Below are positions 33,520-43,399 of a stretch of 64,000 nucleotides of DNA, in pieces (positions within the stretch are counted from its first letter, which is position 1; each line of letters starts with the position of its first letter). A program made the position numbers and the translations under genes. The notes below the pieces were generated by a model. That model ran no database searches. It had not been told where the DNA came from and saw only the letters and a list, made by a program, of their open reading frames with translations. Source of the DNA: Kumtagia sp044326205 (GTDB lineage Bacteria > Pseudomonadota > Alphaproteobacteria > Rhizobiales > Rhizobiaceae); contig NZ_JBIRCY010000001.1 of the NCBI RefSeq assembly GCF_044326205.1, positions 248,001 to 312,000 on the forward strand. The letters run 5' to 3'.

Positions 33520-35144
33520 CCTATGTCCACCGGCGGCTTCACCTGCAGGCCGGGTTCGGTCCAGTCGGTGGGGCGCATGACCATGCGGTGCACTTTCGGC
33601 GGTTCCCCACCGCTGTGCAGCGCGCGGATGCGGTCATCGACGACGGCGTCCGCATGGGTGCGGCGCTGGTTGTGGCGCACGTAGTCGTTCCAGGTTGGCA
33701 CGTGGTACGACTCGATCCATTGTTCCGGTTTCTCGGTGTCGCGCAGTAGCTCCCATTGTCGCGCGCCGTCGCGGCGGCGGATGCGTTCGCGGTCGTGCAT
33801 GGCCTCCAGGAAGGCCCGTGTGTCCCGCTCGCGGATAATATATTCGATCAGGATAGCGACCGGCCCGCTGCGCCCGCGCAGATCGAGCGCGACGTTTGGA
33901 ACTTGCCAGCGGTTGAGCGGGTCGAGATTGTCGGATGTTTTTTCCGGCAGCGCCAGCTTGAAACCGATCGCGGCACCGAACAGCAGGACGCCGGCGGCCG
34001 AGAGCAGCGCGATGTCCGTACCGCGTTCTTCCGCCACCAGCCCCCAGACCCAGGCGCCCAGCGCCATGCCGCCAAAGGTTGCGGTCTGGTAGAGCGATAG
34101 CGCCCGGCCAAGCACCCAGCGCGGTGTCGAGAGTTGCACGGTCACATTGAACATCGACAGGGCGAACACCCAGCTTGCGCCGCCGATCGCGACGCCCAAC
34201 CCGGCGATCCAGGCATTCGGAGCGAGCGAGATGGTCGTCGCACTGGCGGCGAAGGCGATGAAGGCGGCGCGGGCGATCGCTTCGTTCGACCAGTTCTCGC
34301 GCATCCGGCCACCGAGGAAAGCACCGCCGATGGCCCCTATGCCGTAGCAGCCGAGCAGCAGGCCGTAGAGCAGCGGACCGCCGCCCGGCAGGTCGCGCGC
34401 CACCAGCGGCAGCATCGCCAGCACGACGATGGCGCTGAAGCCGAAGACGAAACCGCGCAGCATCACCTTTTCGATGTGCGGCGACATGGCGACGTAGCGC
34501 AGCCCCGCCGTCATGGCGGGGCCGAGCGTCTCCGGAGGGAGAGTGCTCGGAACAATGTCGCGCTTCCAGCGCGCGATGACGAAGATCAAGGGCAGGTAAC
34601 TCAGCACGTTGACCGCGAAAGCGGCAGCCGCGCCTGCAGTGGCAACGATAATGCCGCCAATCGCCGGCCCGACGCTGCGCGTCAGGTTGAAGTTGACGCT
34701 GTTCAGGATCACCGCGGCTGAGAGCAGGGGACGCGGCACCATATCGCCCACGGAGGCCTGCCAGGACGGATTGTTGAGCGCCGTGCCGCAGCCGATCAGG
34801 AACGTGAAGACCAGCAGCAGCCAGGGATTGAGGATATTCAGGTAACCGCAGACCGCCAGCAGGATCGATACCGCGAACATCAGCAGTTGCGCGGCGAGCA
34901 TTACCTTGCGGCGGTCGAAATTGTCGGCGATGGCACCGGCGGCGAGCGAGAAGATCATGATGGGCAGGGTGGTCGAGGCCTGGACCAGCGCCACCATGTC
35001 ATCGGAAGCGGAAATGGACGTCATCAGCCATGCGGCGCCAACCGACTGGATCAGTCCGCCGAGATTGGATGCAAGGCTGGCGAACCATATTGCCCGGAAC
35101 ACGGGATGCCCCATGGGAGCCAGGGGCGATACGCGGTCGGTCAC
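33516..35144 (-). CDS. MFS exporter (EntS/DUF894 type) with cytoplasmic C-terminal domain
   Basis: 542 residues from GTG 35144, which follows AAGGAGG at suitable spacing. Twelve membrane helices cover about 10-400; D-N-F-D-R-R-K-V-M is the loop 2-3 motif of the enterobactin-exporter class. About 120 extra residues (Q-V-P-N-V-A-L-D-L onward) resemble an antibiotic-biosynthesis-monooxygenase-like alpha/beta barrel, with W-E-L-L-R-D and Y-H-V-P-T-W-N-D-Y-V-R-H-N. The 3' end overlaps the convergent tetR by 4 bp. Substrate unknown. Confidence 0.88.
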   Translation of the reverse strand: MTDRVSPLAPMGHPVFRAIWFASLASNLGGLIQSVGAAWLMTSISASDDMVALVQASTTLPIMIFSLAAGAIADNFDRRKVMLAAQLLMFAVSILLAVCGYLNILNPWLLLVFTFLIGCGTALNNPSWQASVGDMVPRPLLSAAVILNSVNFNLTRSVGPAIGGIIVATAGAAAAFAVNVLSYLPLIFVIARWKRDIVPSTLPPETLGPAMTAGLRYVAMSPHIEKVMLRGFVFGFSAIVVLAMLPLVARDLPGGGPLLYGLLLGCYGIGAIGGAFLGGRMRENWSNEAIARAAFIAFAASATTISLAPNAWIAGLGVAIGGASWVFALSMFNVTVQLSTPRWVLGRALSLYQTATFGGMALGAWVWGLVAEERGTDIALLSAAGVLLFGAAIGFKLALPEKTSDNLDPLNRWQVPNVALDLRGRSGPVAILIEYIIRERDTRAFLEAMHDRERIRRRDGARQWELLRDTEKPEQWIESYHVPTWNDYVRHNQRRTHADAVVDDRIRALHSGGEPPKVHRMVMRPTDWTEPGLQVKPPVDIG

Positions 35145-35346
35145 CGGCGGGTTCCTCCTTCGCGGATAGCCGCACACGCCTGATTTGTGTCGATTTCATA
35201 GCGTCTTCACGCGCCGGGGAGAACCGGTCGCGACGACAATATCGCGCTGGACCAATGCCTTGTGGTTCGAGTGCTTTCCAGCCAGGCATCCGCTGGCCGC
35301 ATATTTGCCTAAGGCTGCCAGGCCGCCATCCTGTAGTCGAGGGCCG

Positions 35347-38300
35347 CTATTCGGCGGCCTTCGGGAAAGGTACCGGAGCCGCAACCGGCTTAGATGCGGG
35401 GGCGGCCGGTGCTGCCTTGTTGCGCCGGAAGACACGGCGGAAGAAGCCGTAGACCTTGCTGTTCTTGCTGCGCGTAAACACCATCAGCATCGATGGGGTG
35501 ACGATCAGCGTCAGCACTGTGGCGAAGGATAGGCCGAAGACGATGGCCGAGGAGAGCGCGATCCACCATTGCGTCGACGGCGCGTTGATCGTCGTCTCCT
35601 GGTGGAAGATCTCCAACCCGAGGCCGAAGGCGATCGGCAGCACGCCGAGGATGGCCGACACCGCCGTCAGCACGACCGGGCGGGCGCGTTCGCGGCAGGT
35701 CTGCAGAACGGCTTCCTCCTTCTCCCAACCCTCCTCGCGCAGCCGGTCGTAGGTGTCGATCAGCACGATGTTGTTGTTCACCACGACGCCGGCCAGCGCG
35801 ATGAAGCCGATGCCGGACATGACGATGACGAAGGTCTGTCCGGTAAGCAACATGCCCAGCAACGCGCCGACGATCGCCATCACCACGCAGGTCAGGACAA
35901 GGATGACGCTGGTGAATTTGTTGAACTGCGCGAGCAGCACGATGAAGATCAGGAACATCGCCGCGCCGAACGCGCTCATCAGGAATGCGCCGGCCTCGGC
36001 GCTGTCCTCGTTGGAGCCGGCGAGTTTCCAGTCGACGCCGGTCTTGGCCATGTCGCCGACAACCTTGCTGACCGCGGCCTGCACCTCCGCCACCTGGAAA
36101 CCCGATGCGACATTGGCCTGGATGGTGATGGTGCGTTTGCCGTCGATGCGGTTGAGCACACCGACGGTGGGTTCCGGCTTGCGCGTGACGAAGTTCGAGA
36201 TCGGCACCGAGCCTTCCGCCGTCTCGACGCGCAGATCGTCGAGCGCCGACAGCGTGCGGCGATCCTCGGGCAGGCGCAGCCTTATGTCCACGGCGTCGTC
36301 GGCGCCCGGCGGCCGGTAGTCGGTCAGCTTGAGGCCCGTGGTGACGAGTTGCACGACAGTGCCGACAGCGACGGGCGACACGCCGTATTGCGCGGCCTTC
36401 GACCGGTCGATCTGCAGCGCCCAGTCGACACCGGGCGGTGGAAGACCGTCGGACAGGTCGATGACTCCGGGCACTTTCGCCACCGCGCCAGCGACCTGCT
36501 TTGCGTATTCGTTGAGCCCGGTCGGGTCGGTTGCCGAGAGCTGGACCTGGATCGCCTTGCCGGTCGGCGGCCCCGCATCCGGGACGCGCACCTCGACATC
36601 GACGCCTGGAATGCCTGCCATGGCGACGCGCAATTCATCGAGGATCTGATGCGCCGACTTGCGCTCGCGCCAGTCAATGAATTCGTAGTTGATGACGCCG
36701 ACAACGTCCTCGGGGATATCTTCCCCGCCGCGCGTCTTGCCGACCTTGGTCAGAACCGACTTGATGCCCGGCCAGCCGAGCATGCGCTCCTCGGCGACGC
36801 GCGTTGCTGCGTCCATCTCCTCTAGCGAGAGGTTGCCGCGGGCGTGGACGTAGAGCAGGCCGTAGTCCGGTTCAACCTGCGGGAAGAATTCGACGCCATT
36901 GCCGTATTTGACATAGGCGAACATGCCGCCGCCGAGCAGCAGCACGGTCAGCACCAGCGCCGTGATCGGCCAGTGCACGGCGGTCTTGACCACCGCCATA
37001 TAGGCGCCGTCGCGGTTTTCGTGTTCGCCATGCAGGGGGGCCTTGCCGATCATGGCGCCGATCGCCGGCGCGAAGATCAGCGCATAGGCCATCGATGCCG
37101 CCAGCGTGACGATCAGCGTGATCGGCAGGTATTTCATGAAATCGCCGACGATGCCCGGCCAGAACAGCAGCGGCGAGAAGGCGGCGATACGCGTCAGCGT
37201 CGCCGCGATGACCGGGCCGGCCATGCGCTTGGCCGCTTCCTCGAAGGCCTGCGCCTTCGGCATGCCTTCGCCCATCCGCCGCTCGGCGTATTCGGTGACG
37301 ATGATGGCGTCGTCGACGAGCATGCCGACCGCCAGGATCAGGCTGAACAGCACGATCATGTTGATCGTGTAGCCCATCAGCGCGAGCAGCAGGATGCCCA
37401 TCAGGAACGACGACGGGATGGCGAGGCCGATCAGCAGCGAGGCCCGGCCGGACAGTGCGTACAGGATGACGATGAAGACCAGGATGACCGCGATCAGCAC
37501 ATGGTTCTGCAGGTCGTTGAGCAACTGGTTGACGAAGATCGACTTGTCCTGGGTGTAGGTCACCGCGAGGTCGGGCAGCGTCTGCTTGTTCTGGGCGACG
37601 AACTCCTCGGCGACCTTCTTGGAGCCCTCGATCGTCTGCACCACATTGGCGCCGATGCGCTTCTTCACGGCAATGGTGATGGCGCTCCGGCCGTCGATGC
37701 GGGCGATCGTCTCGGCATCCTTGAAGGTCGAACGCACGGTGGCGAGGTCTCGGACGCGCACTACGGCATCCTGGCCGGCGACGACCGGAAGGTTGGCGAC
37801 ATCCTCCGGCGTTTCGATCAGCGCCGGCACCTTGACCGCGTATTTGCCTTCCGAACCCTCGATCGCGCCAGCGGCGACAAGGCTGTTGGAGGCGCCGATT
37901 CCCTGGATCATCTGGTCGAGCTGCAGCCCGTAGGAGGCAAGCCGCATCGGATCGATGATCGCTTCGACGAGTTCGTCGCGCGAGCCCTGGATTTCGCCCT
38001 CCAGAACGCCCGGCACTTCCTCGATGCGGTCGCGCAAGGTTTTTGCCGCCGCGGTCAGCACGCGTTCCGGAATATCGCCGGAGAGCGTGACGAAGACCAC
38101 TGGGAATTCGGAAAGGTTGACCTCGTTGACGGTCGGCTCCTCAACGCCCGCCGGCAGATCACGCTTGGCGTCCTGGACCTTGTTGCGGGTATCGATCAGC
38201 GCGTCGCCCAGGTCGACCGACGGGTCGAACTCGACGATGACATTGGCGCCGCCCTGGAAGGCGTTGGACTTCATCTCCTTGAGCCCCTTGAGGCTCTTCA

Positions 38301-38511
38301 GCTGCGATTCCACCGGCCGCAGCAGCAGGCGCTCGGCATCCTCGGGCGAGATGCCCTGGTAGACGAGGCTGACATACATGATCGGGATGGCGACATCCGG
38401 CTCGGCCTCTTTCGGCACGGAATTGTAGGCCACCGCCCCGGCGATCACCAGGAAGAGGAGGACCGACAGGGTCAGCCGTGCGTTGCGTATGGCAAGCTTG
38501 ACGATATCCAT
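35347..38511 (-). CDS. RND-family efflux transporter, inner-membrane pump
   Basis: 1054 residues, normal length. The 12-helix RND architecture has helix 1 at about 12-29 followed by the first large periplasmic loop (P-K-E-A-E-P-D-V-A-I-P). The proton-relay region is in helix 4 with V-G-M-L-V-D-D-A-I-I-V. The second half repeats the layout, with V-V-V-N-N-N-I-V-L-I-D. The C-terminus is a short Ala/Pro-rich cytoplasmic tail. It lies 27 bp behind the adaptor gene; no outer-membrane TolC gene is adjacent. Exported compounds unknown. Confidence 0.95.
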   Translation of the reverse strand: MDIVKLAIRNARLTLSVLLFLVIAGAVAYNSVPKEAEPDVAIPIMYVSLVYQGISPEDAERLLLRPVESQLKSLKGLKEMKSNAFQGGANVIVEFDPSVDLGDALIDTRNKVQDAKRDLPAGVEEPTVNEVNLSEFPVVFVTLSGDIPERVLTAAAKTLRDRIEEVPGVLEGEIQGSRDELVEAIIDPMRLASYGLQLDQMIQGIGASNSLVAAGAIEGSEGKYAVKVPALIETPEDVANLPVVAGQDAVVRVRDLATVRSTFKDAETIARIDGRSAITIAVKKRIGANVVQTIEGSKKVAEEFVAQNKQTLPDLAVTYTQDKSIFVNQLLNDLQNHVLIAVILVFIVILYALSGRASLLIGLAIPSSFLMGILLLALMGYTINMIVLFSLILAVGMLVDDAIIVTEYAERRMGEGMPKAQAFEEAAKRMAGPVIAATLTRIAAFSPLLFWPGIVGDFMKYLPITLIVTLAASMAYALIFAPAIGAMIGKAPLHGEHENRDGAYMAVVKTAVHWPITALVLTVLLLGGGMFAYVKYGNGVEFFPQVEPDYGLLYVHARGNLSLEEMDAATRVAEERMLGWPGIKSVLTKVGKTRGGEDIPEDVVGVINYEFIDWRERKSAHQILDELRVAMAGIPGVDVEVRVPDAGPPTGKAIQVQLSATDPTGLNEYAKQVAGAVAKVPGVIDLSDGLPPPGVDWALQIDRSKAAQYGVSPVAVGTVVQLVTTGLKLTDYRPPGADDAVDIRLRLPEDRRTLSALDDLRVETAEGSVPISNFVTRKPEPTVGVLNRIDGKRTITIQANVASGFQVAEVQAAVSKVVGDMAKTGVDWKLAGSNEDSAEAGAFLMSAFGAAMFLIFIVLLAQFNKFTSVILVLTCVVMAIVGALLGMLLTGQTFVIVMSGIGFIALAGVVVNNNIVLIDTYDRLREEGWEKEEAVLQTCRERARPVVLTAVSAILGVLPIAFGLGLEIFHQETTINAPSTQWWIALSSAIVFGLSFATVLTLIVTPSMLMVFTRSKNSKVYGFFRRVFRRNKAAPAAPASKPVAAPVPFPKAAE

Positions 38512-38538
38512 GACTGCTCGTCCCTGCCTTCCCCGGAC

Positions 38539-39675
38539 TTAGTTGATGCCGGCGGCTTCGCCGACCAGCTTCTTGAGCATCGCCTCGTCGGCTGGCACAG
38601 CCTTCACATGGGCGCCCTCGGCGACAAGATCCTGTCCGGCGACAATGACGCGCGCGTCGGCCGGAATGCCGCCAAGCACCAAGCCTGTCGGCGTGTCGTC
38701 GACGATGTCGATCGGGAAGAACACGACCTTGTCGTCCTTGTCGACCGCGCGGATGCCGATGTCGCCAGCGTCGGACAGCGTCACCACGGAGCGCGGCAGC
38801 ATGACGGCGTCCGTCGGCTGCCCGCGCAGCGTGACCTCGGCGGTCATGCCGGCGGGCAGCGCCTTGTCCTCGTTGGGGATCGCCACCTCGATGCGGAAGG
38901 TGCGCGTCGTGGCCGAGGCGTCGCGGCTGATGTAGCGCAACGTGCCCTTGAGCTTCTTGCCGTCGACGAGCTGGATATCCGCCTCGCCGCCGACCTTGAT
39001 GTATTGCAGGTCGCGCTCGCTCACTTCGCCGATGGCCAGCAGCGGGTCGAGGTTGATCAGTGTCGCCACCTCGGCGCCCGCCAGGATAGCGCTGCCGCGC
39101 TGAACGGGAACGCGGTCGATCAGGCCGTTGAACGGCGCATAGATCTCGTAGTTGGCAAGCTCCGCCTTTGCGCCCTCCAGTTGCGACTGGGCCGTGGCAA
39201 GGGCGGCGCGCGCCTGGTCGGCCTGGAGTTTTGGCGCGTTGCCGCCCTTCACCAGCTTCTCGGCGGCGTCGGCCTCGGCCTGCCGCTGCACGACAACGCT
39301 CTCAGCCATGCGGATCGCCGCCTCCTTGTCCTCGGCGTTCAGACGCATCACCAGGTCGCCGCGGTTGACGCGCTCGCCCTGTTTCACCGGCAGGCTCTCG
39401 ATGACGCCCATGACGCGGGTCGCCAGCGTGACGCGCTTTTCGGCCTCGGTCCGGCCGGAGATGCGGATGGCCCGCGCATGCTGGGTGCGCGGCGGCGTGA
39501 TGACCGCGACCGTGCGCAAGACGACCGGAGGTTTCTCGGCCTCGGCCTTCTCGGCCGCAGCCTGGGCTTCGGGCGCGGCGCTGCCGACCGAAGAGAACCG
39601 GCCCGTTCCCATCCAGCCGGCGAAAGCGACCAGCACGACGACCGCAGCCACCTTATGGAACCTGAACTTCGACAT
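38539..39675 (-). CDS. RND efflux periplasmic adaptor (membrane fusion protein)
   Basis: 378 residues from ATG 39675. An N-terminal membrane anchor or signal (about 7-24) is followed by an Ala/Glu-rich linker, a lipoyl-like segment (V-K-Q-G-E-R-V-N-R-G-D-L-V), a helical hairpin (A-E-S-V-V-V-Q-R-Q-A-E-A-D) and beta-barrel domains. It links the RND pump to an outer-membrane channel. First gene of the pump operon. Confidence 0.94.
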   Translation of the reverse strand: MSKFRFHKVAAVVVLVAFAGWMGTGRFSSVGSAAPEAQAAAEKAEAEKPPVVLRTVAVITPPRTQHARAIRISGRTEAEKRVTLATRVMGVIESLPVKQGERVNRGDLVMRLNAEDKEAAIRMAESVVVQRQAEADAAEKLVKGGNAPKLQADQARAALATAQSQLEGAKAELANYEIYAPFNGLIDRVPVQRGSAILAGAEVATLINLDPLLAIGEVSERDLQYIKVGGEADIQLVDGKKLKGTLRYISRDASATTRTFRIEVAIPNEDKALPAGMTAEVTLRGQPTDAVMLPRSVVTLSDAGDIGIRAVDKDDKVVFFPIDIVDDTPTGLVLGGIPADARVIVAGQDLVAEGAHVKAVPADEAMLKKLVGEAAGIN

Positions 39676-39943
39676 GATCGTTTCCGTTTGCCGATTGCGC
39701 CGGGGCATTCGCAGCCCTGCATATGGGTACGTATGGCCGCAGTTACACGCCCGGTCGGCGAACCCCCGGGAAGGCGGCGTACACGTACATCATCTTGTCA
39801 TCGCCCAAAAGTGAGAATTTTTTATCAACCGATCAAGACAAGACGGTGGAATTGAGCCTTGCGGCCTTCGGCGCCCCTGCAGGCCGCATATTCGCGGCAA
39901 GATTGCATAATGGCAGCAGCCGTCAGCAATGTTGTCGCATAGC

Positions 39944-42217
39944 TCATGCGAACGCGATTTCCTTGCCGAGTGGCAAAGAGCGGATGCGTTTTCCGGTGAG
40001 CGCGAATATCGCGTTGGCGAGCGCCGGCGCGGCCGGCGGGGTGCCGATTTCGCCCACGCCTCCCATCTTGTGAAAGTTCTCCAGGATGGCGACCTCGAAT
40101 TCCGGGCACTGATTGATGCGCATGGCATCGAAGTCATGGAAGTTCGACTGTTCGACCATTCCGTCGGCGAAGGTGATTTCCTGGCCGGTTGCCGCCGAGA
40201 GGCCGTAGATCGCGCCTGAAATGAGTTGCGCCTCGATGATGCCCGGATCGAGTGCGGTGCCGACATCCACGGCAATCCAGACCTTTTCGAGGCGGATTCC
40301 GGAGGATGTCTGCGCAACCTGTACGATCTCGCCGACCCAACTGCCGAAGGACAAACAGAAGGCGATGCCCTTCGCCTTGCCTGCGGGAAGCTTCTCGCCC
40401 CATTTGGCCATCGCCGCGACCTTCTCGACCACCTTCATCGCTGCCGGATAGTCGGCCATCATTCGTCGGCGCAGGTCGACCGGATCGGTCTTTCCGGCGA
40501 CCGCGATCTCGTCGAGAAAACTTTCGTGGAAGAAGCCGTTGAATGAGTTGCCGACCGAACGCCACGAGCCGACCGGGATCGTGACCGGCGCGGCGATGCC
40601 GGTCACCCGGTAGTTGGGGATCGTGTAGGGCTGGTTGTAGGCGCCGTCGACGATGGTCTTGTCAGGACCGAGCGGCGACATGGATGGAAACAGCCGCCGC
40701 AAGGTGCTGGCGATGATCGAAGGCGAGGAGATTTTCATGTCGAGCGCGACGGGCAGGCCGTCGTCGCCGAGCCGAGCCTGGAATCTTCCGGCGGCGGCGG
40801 GGCGGTAGGCGTCCTGGCGCATGTCCTGCTCGCGCGTCCAGACGACCTTAATGGGACGCTCGCCCGTCTCCTTTGCCATCAGCGCTGCGCACAGCGAAAA
40901 ATCGGCCTCGACACGGCGGCCGAAGCCGCCGCCCAGCGACGGCGTATGGATGTTGACCTTATCCTCGGCGAGGCCGAGCGCGATGGCACACAGCCGCCGC
41001 GTGATCGTCGGCGCCTGGTTGCCGGCCCACAGGTCGAGCACGCCGTCCTTCAGCCGCGCCGTGGCATTCATCGGCTCCATCGGGGCATGGGCGAGATAAG
41101 GCACCCAGTAGTCCGCCTCGACCAGTTTTTCAGCGGGCGCATCGGCAAAGGCGACGTCCACGTCGCCGTCGTTGCGCATGGCGGAACCGTCGGGTGAAGA
41201 GAGGGCATCGGTGAGCACCTTGGCGATCGCGGCGCTGTCGAGCGGATATTCGGGCGCGTCCCACTCAGCCTCGATGGCGTCCGCCGCCTTGAACGCCGCC
41301 CAGGTGTTTTCCGCGATGATGCCGAAGCCGTGGCCGTAATGCGTTTGCAGCGGCACGATCTTGATGATGCCTGGCATCTTCTCAGCCTTCGATAGATCGA
41401 CCTTCGCCGGTTTCGCCCAGAAGCGCGGGCTGAGTTTCACGGTGCCGAACAGCATATTGGGCAACACCACATCCATGCCGAAGATCGGCGCGCCGGTGAC
41501 CTTCGCCAGCATGTCGATGCGCTTCTGCGGCTTGCCGAGCAGCGTCCACGCGGATTTTTGCTTGAGCGGCGGGTCGGCGGGCGGCGAGAGTTTTGCCGCA
41601 TCTAGCGCCACTTCACCATAAGCGAGCGAGCGACCCGATGGCTCGTGTACGATGCGTCCGGCCGACGTCTTAAGCTCACCGGCAGAAACGTTCAGCCGGG
41701 TTGCCGCCGCCGCGATCAGCATCAGCCGCGCGGCGGCGCCTGCCTGCCGCATCTTGACAAAACCGTCTCGCGTGGAGGCCGAGCCGCCCGTGCCCTGCAG
41801 GCCGAAAATCTTGCTGACGCCGCCCATGACGGACCGCATGATCTCGGCGGTTACGCTCTCGTCGTAGAAGGCGAACGGTCCACCTTCTTCGATCATCGCC
41901 GAATTGTAATAGGCCCAGGACGCCGGGCCGTGCTCGACCTTCAGCGCCTCCAGCGGCACGTCGAGTTCTTCCGCCACCATGGCGGCGAGCGTCGTCGAGA
42001 TGCCCTGGCCCATCTCGGCGCGCGGCGCGATGACGGTGATGGTGTTGTCGGTGGCGATCTTCACATAGGGATTGAAGGTGGTCTCGCCCTCGGCGAGGGC
42101 GCCTTGCAGCGGGTTCGGATATGGCGTGGCGACATACCAGTAGCCGAAGGCCGCGCCACCGGCGATGGCGGCCGCTCCGAACAGGAAAGCGCGGCGGGTG
42201 GTTTTTCCGAGGACCAT
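39944..42217 (-). CDS. Molybdenum hydroxylase large subunit (isoquinoline 1-oxidoreductase beta type)
   Basis: 757 residues from ATG 42217, 2 bp after the small-subunit stop. The N-terminus K-T-T-R-R-A-F-L-F-G-A-A-A is a Tat signal, so the enzyme is exported folded. Xanthine-oxidase-type Moco-binding features follow: G-G-G-F-G-R-R near 400, D-V-G-T-A-L-D-P-G near 680, and G-V-G-E-I-G-T-P-P-A-A-P containing the catalytic glutamate region. IorB-type enzymes oxidise N-heterocycles or aldehydes in the periplasm. No FAD subunit or cytochrome is adjacent, and the true substrate is unknown. Confidence 0.92.
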   Translation of the reverse strand: MVLGKTTRRAFLFGAAAIAGGAAFGYWYVATPYPNPLQGALAEGETTFNPYVKIATDNTITVIAPRAEMGQGISTTLAAMVAEELDVPLEALKVEHGPASWAYYNSAMIEEGGPFAFYDESVTAEIMRSVMGGVSKIFGLQGTGGSASTRDGFVKMRQAGAAARLMLIAAAATRLNVSAGELKTSAGRIVHEPSGRSLAYGEVALDAAKLSPPADPPLKQKSAWTLLGKPQKRIDMLAKVTGAPIFGMDVVLPNMLFGTVKLSPRFWAKPAKVDLSKAEKMPGIIKIVPLQTHYGHGFGIIAENTWAAFKAADAIEAEWDAPEYPLDSAAIAKVLTDALSSPDGSAMRNDGDVDVAFADAPAEKLVEADYWVPYLAHAPMEPMNATARLKDGVLDLWAGNQAPTITRRLCAIALGLAEDKVNIHTPSLGGGFGRRVEADFSLCAALMAKETGERPIKVVWTREQDMRQDAYRPAAAGRFQARLGDDGLPVALDMKISSPSIIASTLRRLFPSMSPLGPDKTIVDGAYNQPYTIPNYRVTGIAAPVTIPVGSWRSVGNSFNGFFHESFLDEIAVAGKTDPVDLRRRMMADYPAAMKVVEKVAAMAKWGEKLPAGKAKGIAFCLSFGSWVGEIVQVAQTSSGIRLEKVWIAVDVGTALDPGIIEAQLISGAIYGLSAATGQEITFADGMVEQSNFHDFDAMRINQCPEFEVAILENFHKMGGVGEIGTPPAAPALANAIFALTGKRIRSLPLGKEIAFA

Positions 42218-42219
42218 GG

Positions 42220-42681
42220 TCAGAGCCTCGCCGTCTTGAGGAGAGCCGCCTTCCTGATGGCGGCGCGGATCTTCGGATAGGTGCCGTAGCGGCAGAGATT
42301 GCCGCTCATCGCCGCGTCGATATCGTCGTCGGTCGGGTCGGCGACCTGGTCCAGCAAGGCGACAGCGCTCATGATCTGGCCGGCCTGACAATAACCGCAC
42401 TGCGCCACCTGCTCCTCCAGCCAGGCCTGCTGCACCGGATGTAGTTTTCCACCTTGCGCCAGTCCTTCGATCGTCAGCACCTCGCCATCGACCGCGCCTA
42501 TTGGCGTCACGCAAGAGCGGACCGGCATGCCGCCGACATGCACGGTGCAGGCGCCGCACATGGCGATGCCGCAGCCGAATTTCGGGCCCGTCTTGCCGGC
42601 GATGTCGCGCAAGGCCCAGAGCAGCGGCATTTCCGGGTCGGCGTTGATTTCCGTGGGGTTTCCGTCAACGATCAGGCGCAT
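42220..42681 (-). CDS. Molybdenum hydroxylase [2Fe-2S] subunit (IorA-like)
   Basis: 153 residues. Two [2Fe-2S] clusters are expected. The plant-ferredoxin type has C-G-I-A-M-C-G-A-C with a later cysteine in R-S-C-V-T-P. The C-terminal helical type has C-G-Y-C-Q-A-G-Q and C-R-Y-G. It transfers electrons from the Moco subunit encoded directly downstream. First gene of the two-gene operon, divergent from a TetR regulator. Confidence 0.95.
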   Translation of the reverse strand: MRLIVDGNPTEINADPEMPLLWALRDIAGKTGPKFGCGIAMCGACTVHVGGMPVRSCVTPIGAVDGEVLTIEGLAQGGKLHPVQQAWLEEQVAQCGYCQAGQIMSAVALLDQVADPTDDDIDAAMSGNLCRYGTYPKIRAAIRKAALLKTARL

Positions 42682-42742
42682 TGGATAGAAAATCCTTCTG
42701 CCAGCGGGTAGGAAGGGTGGAATTGACCTTTTATCTACAATC

Positions 42743-42757
42743 TGACAAAATTCGTCA
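42743..42757. promoter_or_regulatory. Candidate TetR operator between iorA-like gene and tetR
   Basis: TGACAAAATTCGTCA is an inverted repeat with six of seven pairs matching. It ends 2 bp before the tetR ATG in the 78-bp divergent promoter region. Confidence 0.45.
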
Positions 42758-42759
42758 AA

Positions 42760-43386
42760 ATGTCAAGACACCCGCGCCAAGCCGAAAATCCGGTCGCATC
42801 CGACGCAACAGCGGAGGATGCGAAGCGTTCCCGCATCCTGCAGGCGGCGATGAAGGTTTTCCTCGCCTACGGGTTTTCGCGGGTCACCATGGACGACATC
42901 GCCAAGGCGGCCGAGATGTCGCGGCCGGCGCTCTATCTGGTGTTCCGCAACAAGGCAGACATCTACCAGGCGATAGCCGCAAGTCTTGTCGCCGAATCCT
43001 TCGGCAAGGCGCGCGCGGCGCTGGCGGCCGAAGGCACGTTCGCCGGACGGATGAACGCGGCGATCGATTCCTGCATGATTTCGATTTTTTCGGAGATCGC
43101 GGCCTCGCCGCACGGCGCCGAAATTCTGGACGCCAAGAGCACGCTCGCCGCCGACCTGCTGCTGTCTTGGAAGCGCGACCTCGGCGGCATCATCCGCGAC
43201 GCGATCGAGGCGGAGGCGGAGCGCAACGGCGTCGATCTGGCGGCCGGCGAACTCTCGCCCGAGATGCTTTCGCAATTCCTGCTCGACGGCATCGAGGGCA
43301 TGAAATCGCGCCTTGCCGATCCCGATCAGCAACGCAAGGCGGTGCGCGGGCTGGTGAAGATCGTCGAGCGGACGCTTCAGCCGTAG
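42760..43386 (+). CDS. TetR-family regulator of the molybdenum hydroxylase
   Basis: 208 residues. The HTH domain (about 24-70) has I-L-Q-A-A-M-K-V-F-L-A-Y-G-F-S-R-V-T-M-D-D-I-A-K, then S-R-P-A-L-Y-L-V-F-R-N-K. The C-terminal ligand domain resembles AefR/YbiH-type regulators. No clear Shine-Dalgarno lies before ATG 42760. It is divergent from the two-subunit molybdenum hydroxylase and likely controls it and itself. Confidence 0.92.
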   Translation: MSRHPRQAENPVASDATAEDAKRSRILQAAMKVFLAYGFSRVTMDDIAKAAEMSRPALYLVFRNKADIYQAIAASLVAESFGKARAALAAEGTFAGRMNAAIDSCMISIFSEIAASPHGAEILDAKSTLAADLLLSWKRDLGGIIRDAIEAEAERNGVDLAAGELSPEMLSQFLLDGIEGMKSRLADPDQQRKAVRGLVKIVERTLQP

Positions 43387-43399
43387 CGTATCCGGGATA

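Noticed and set aside
36844..39855. 1003-codon open frame on the plus strand
   Set aside because: It is antisense to the RND pump and adaptor genes; its His/Arg/Asp-rich translation is the usual high-GC shadow of strong genes.
39709..39943. Possible operator with GTACGTA-like repeats upstream of the RND adaptor
   Set aside because: Repeats are short and irregular; no regulator gene is adjacent.
42218..42559. N-terminal extension of the molybdenum hydroxylase large subunit
   Set aside because: Out-of-frame shadow of the iron-sulfur subunit gene; the Tat signal begins at 42217.
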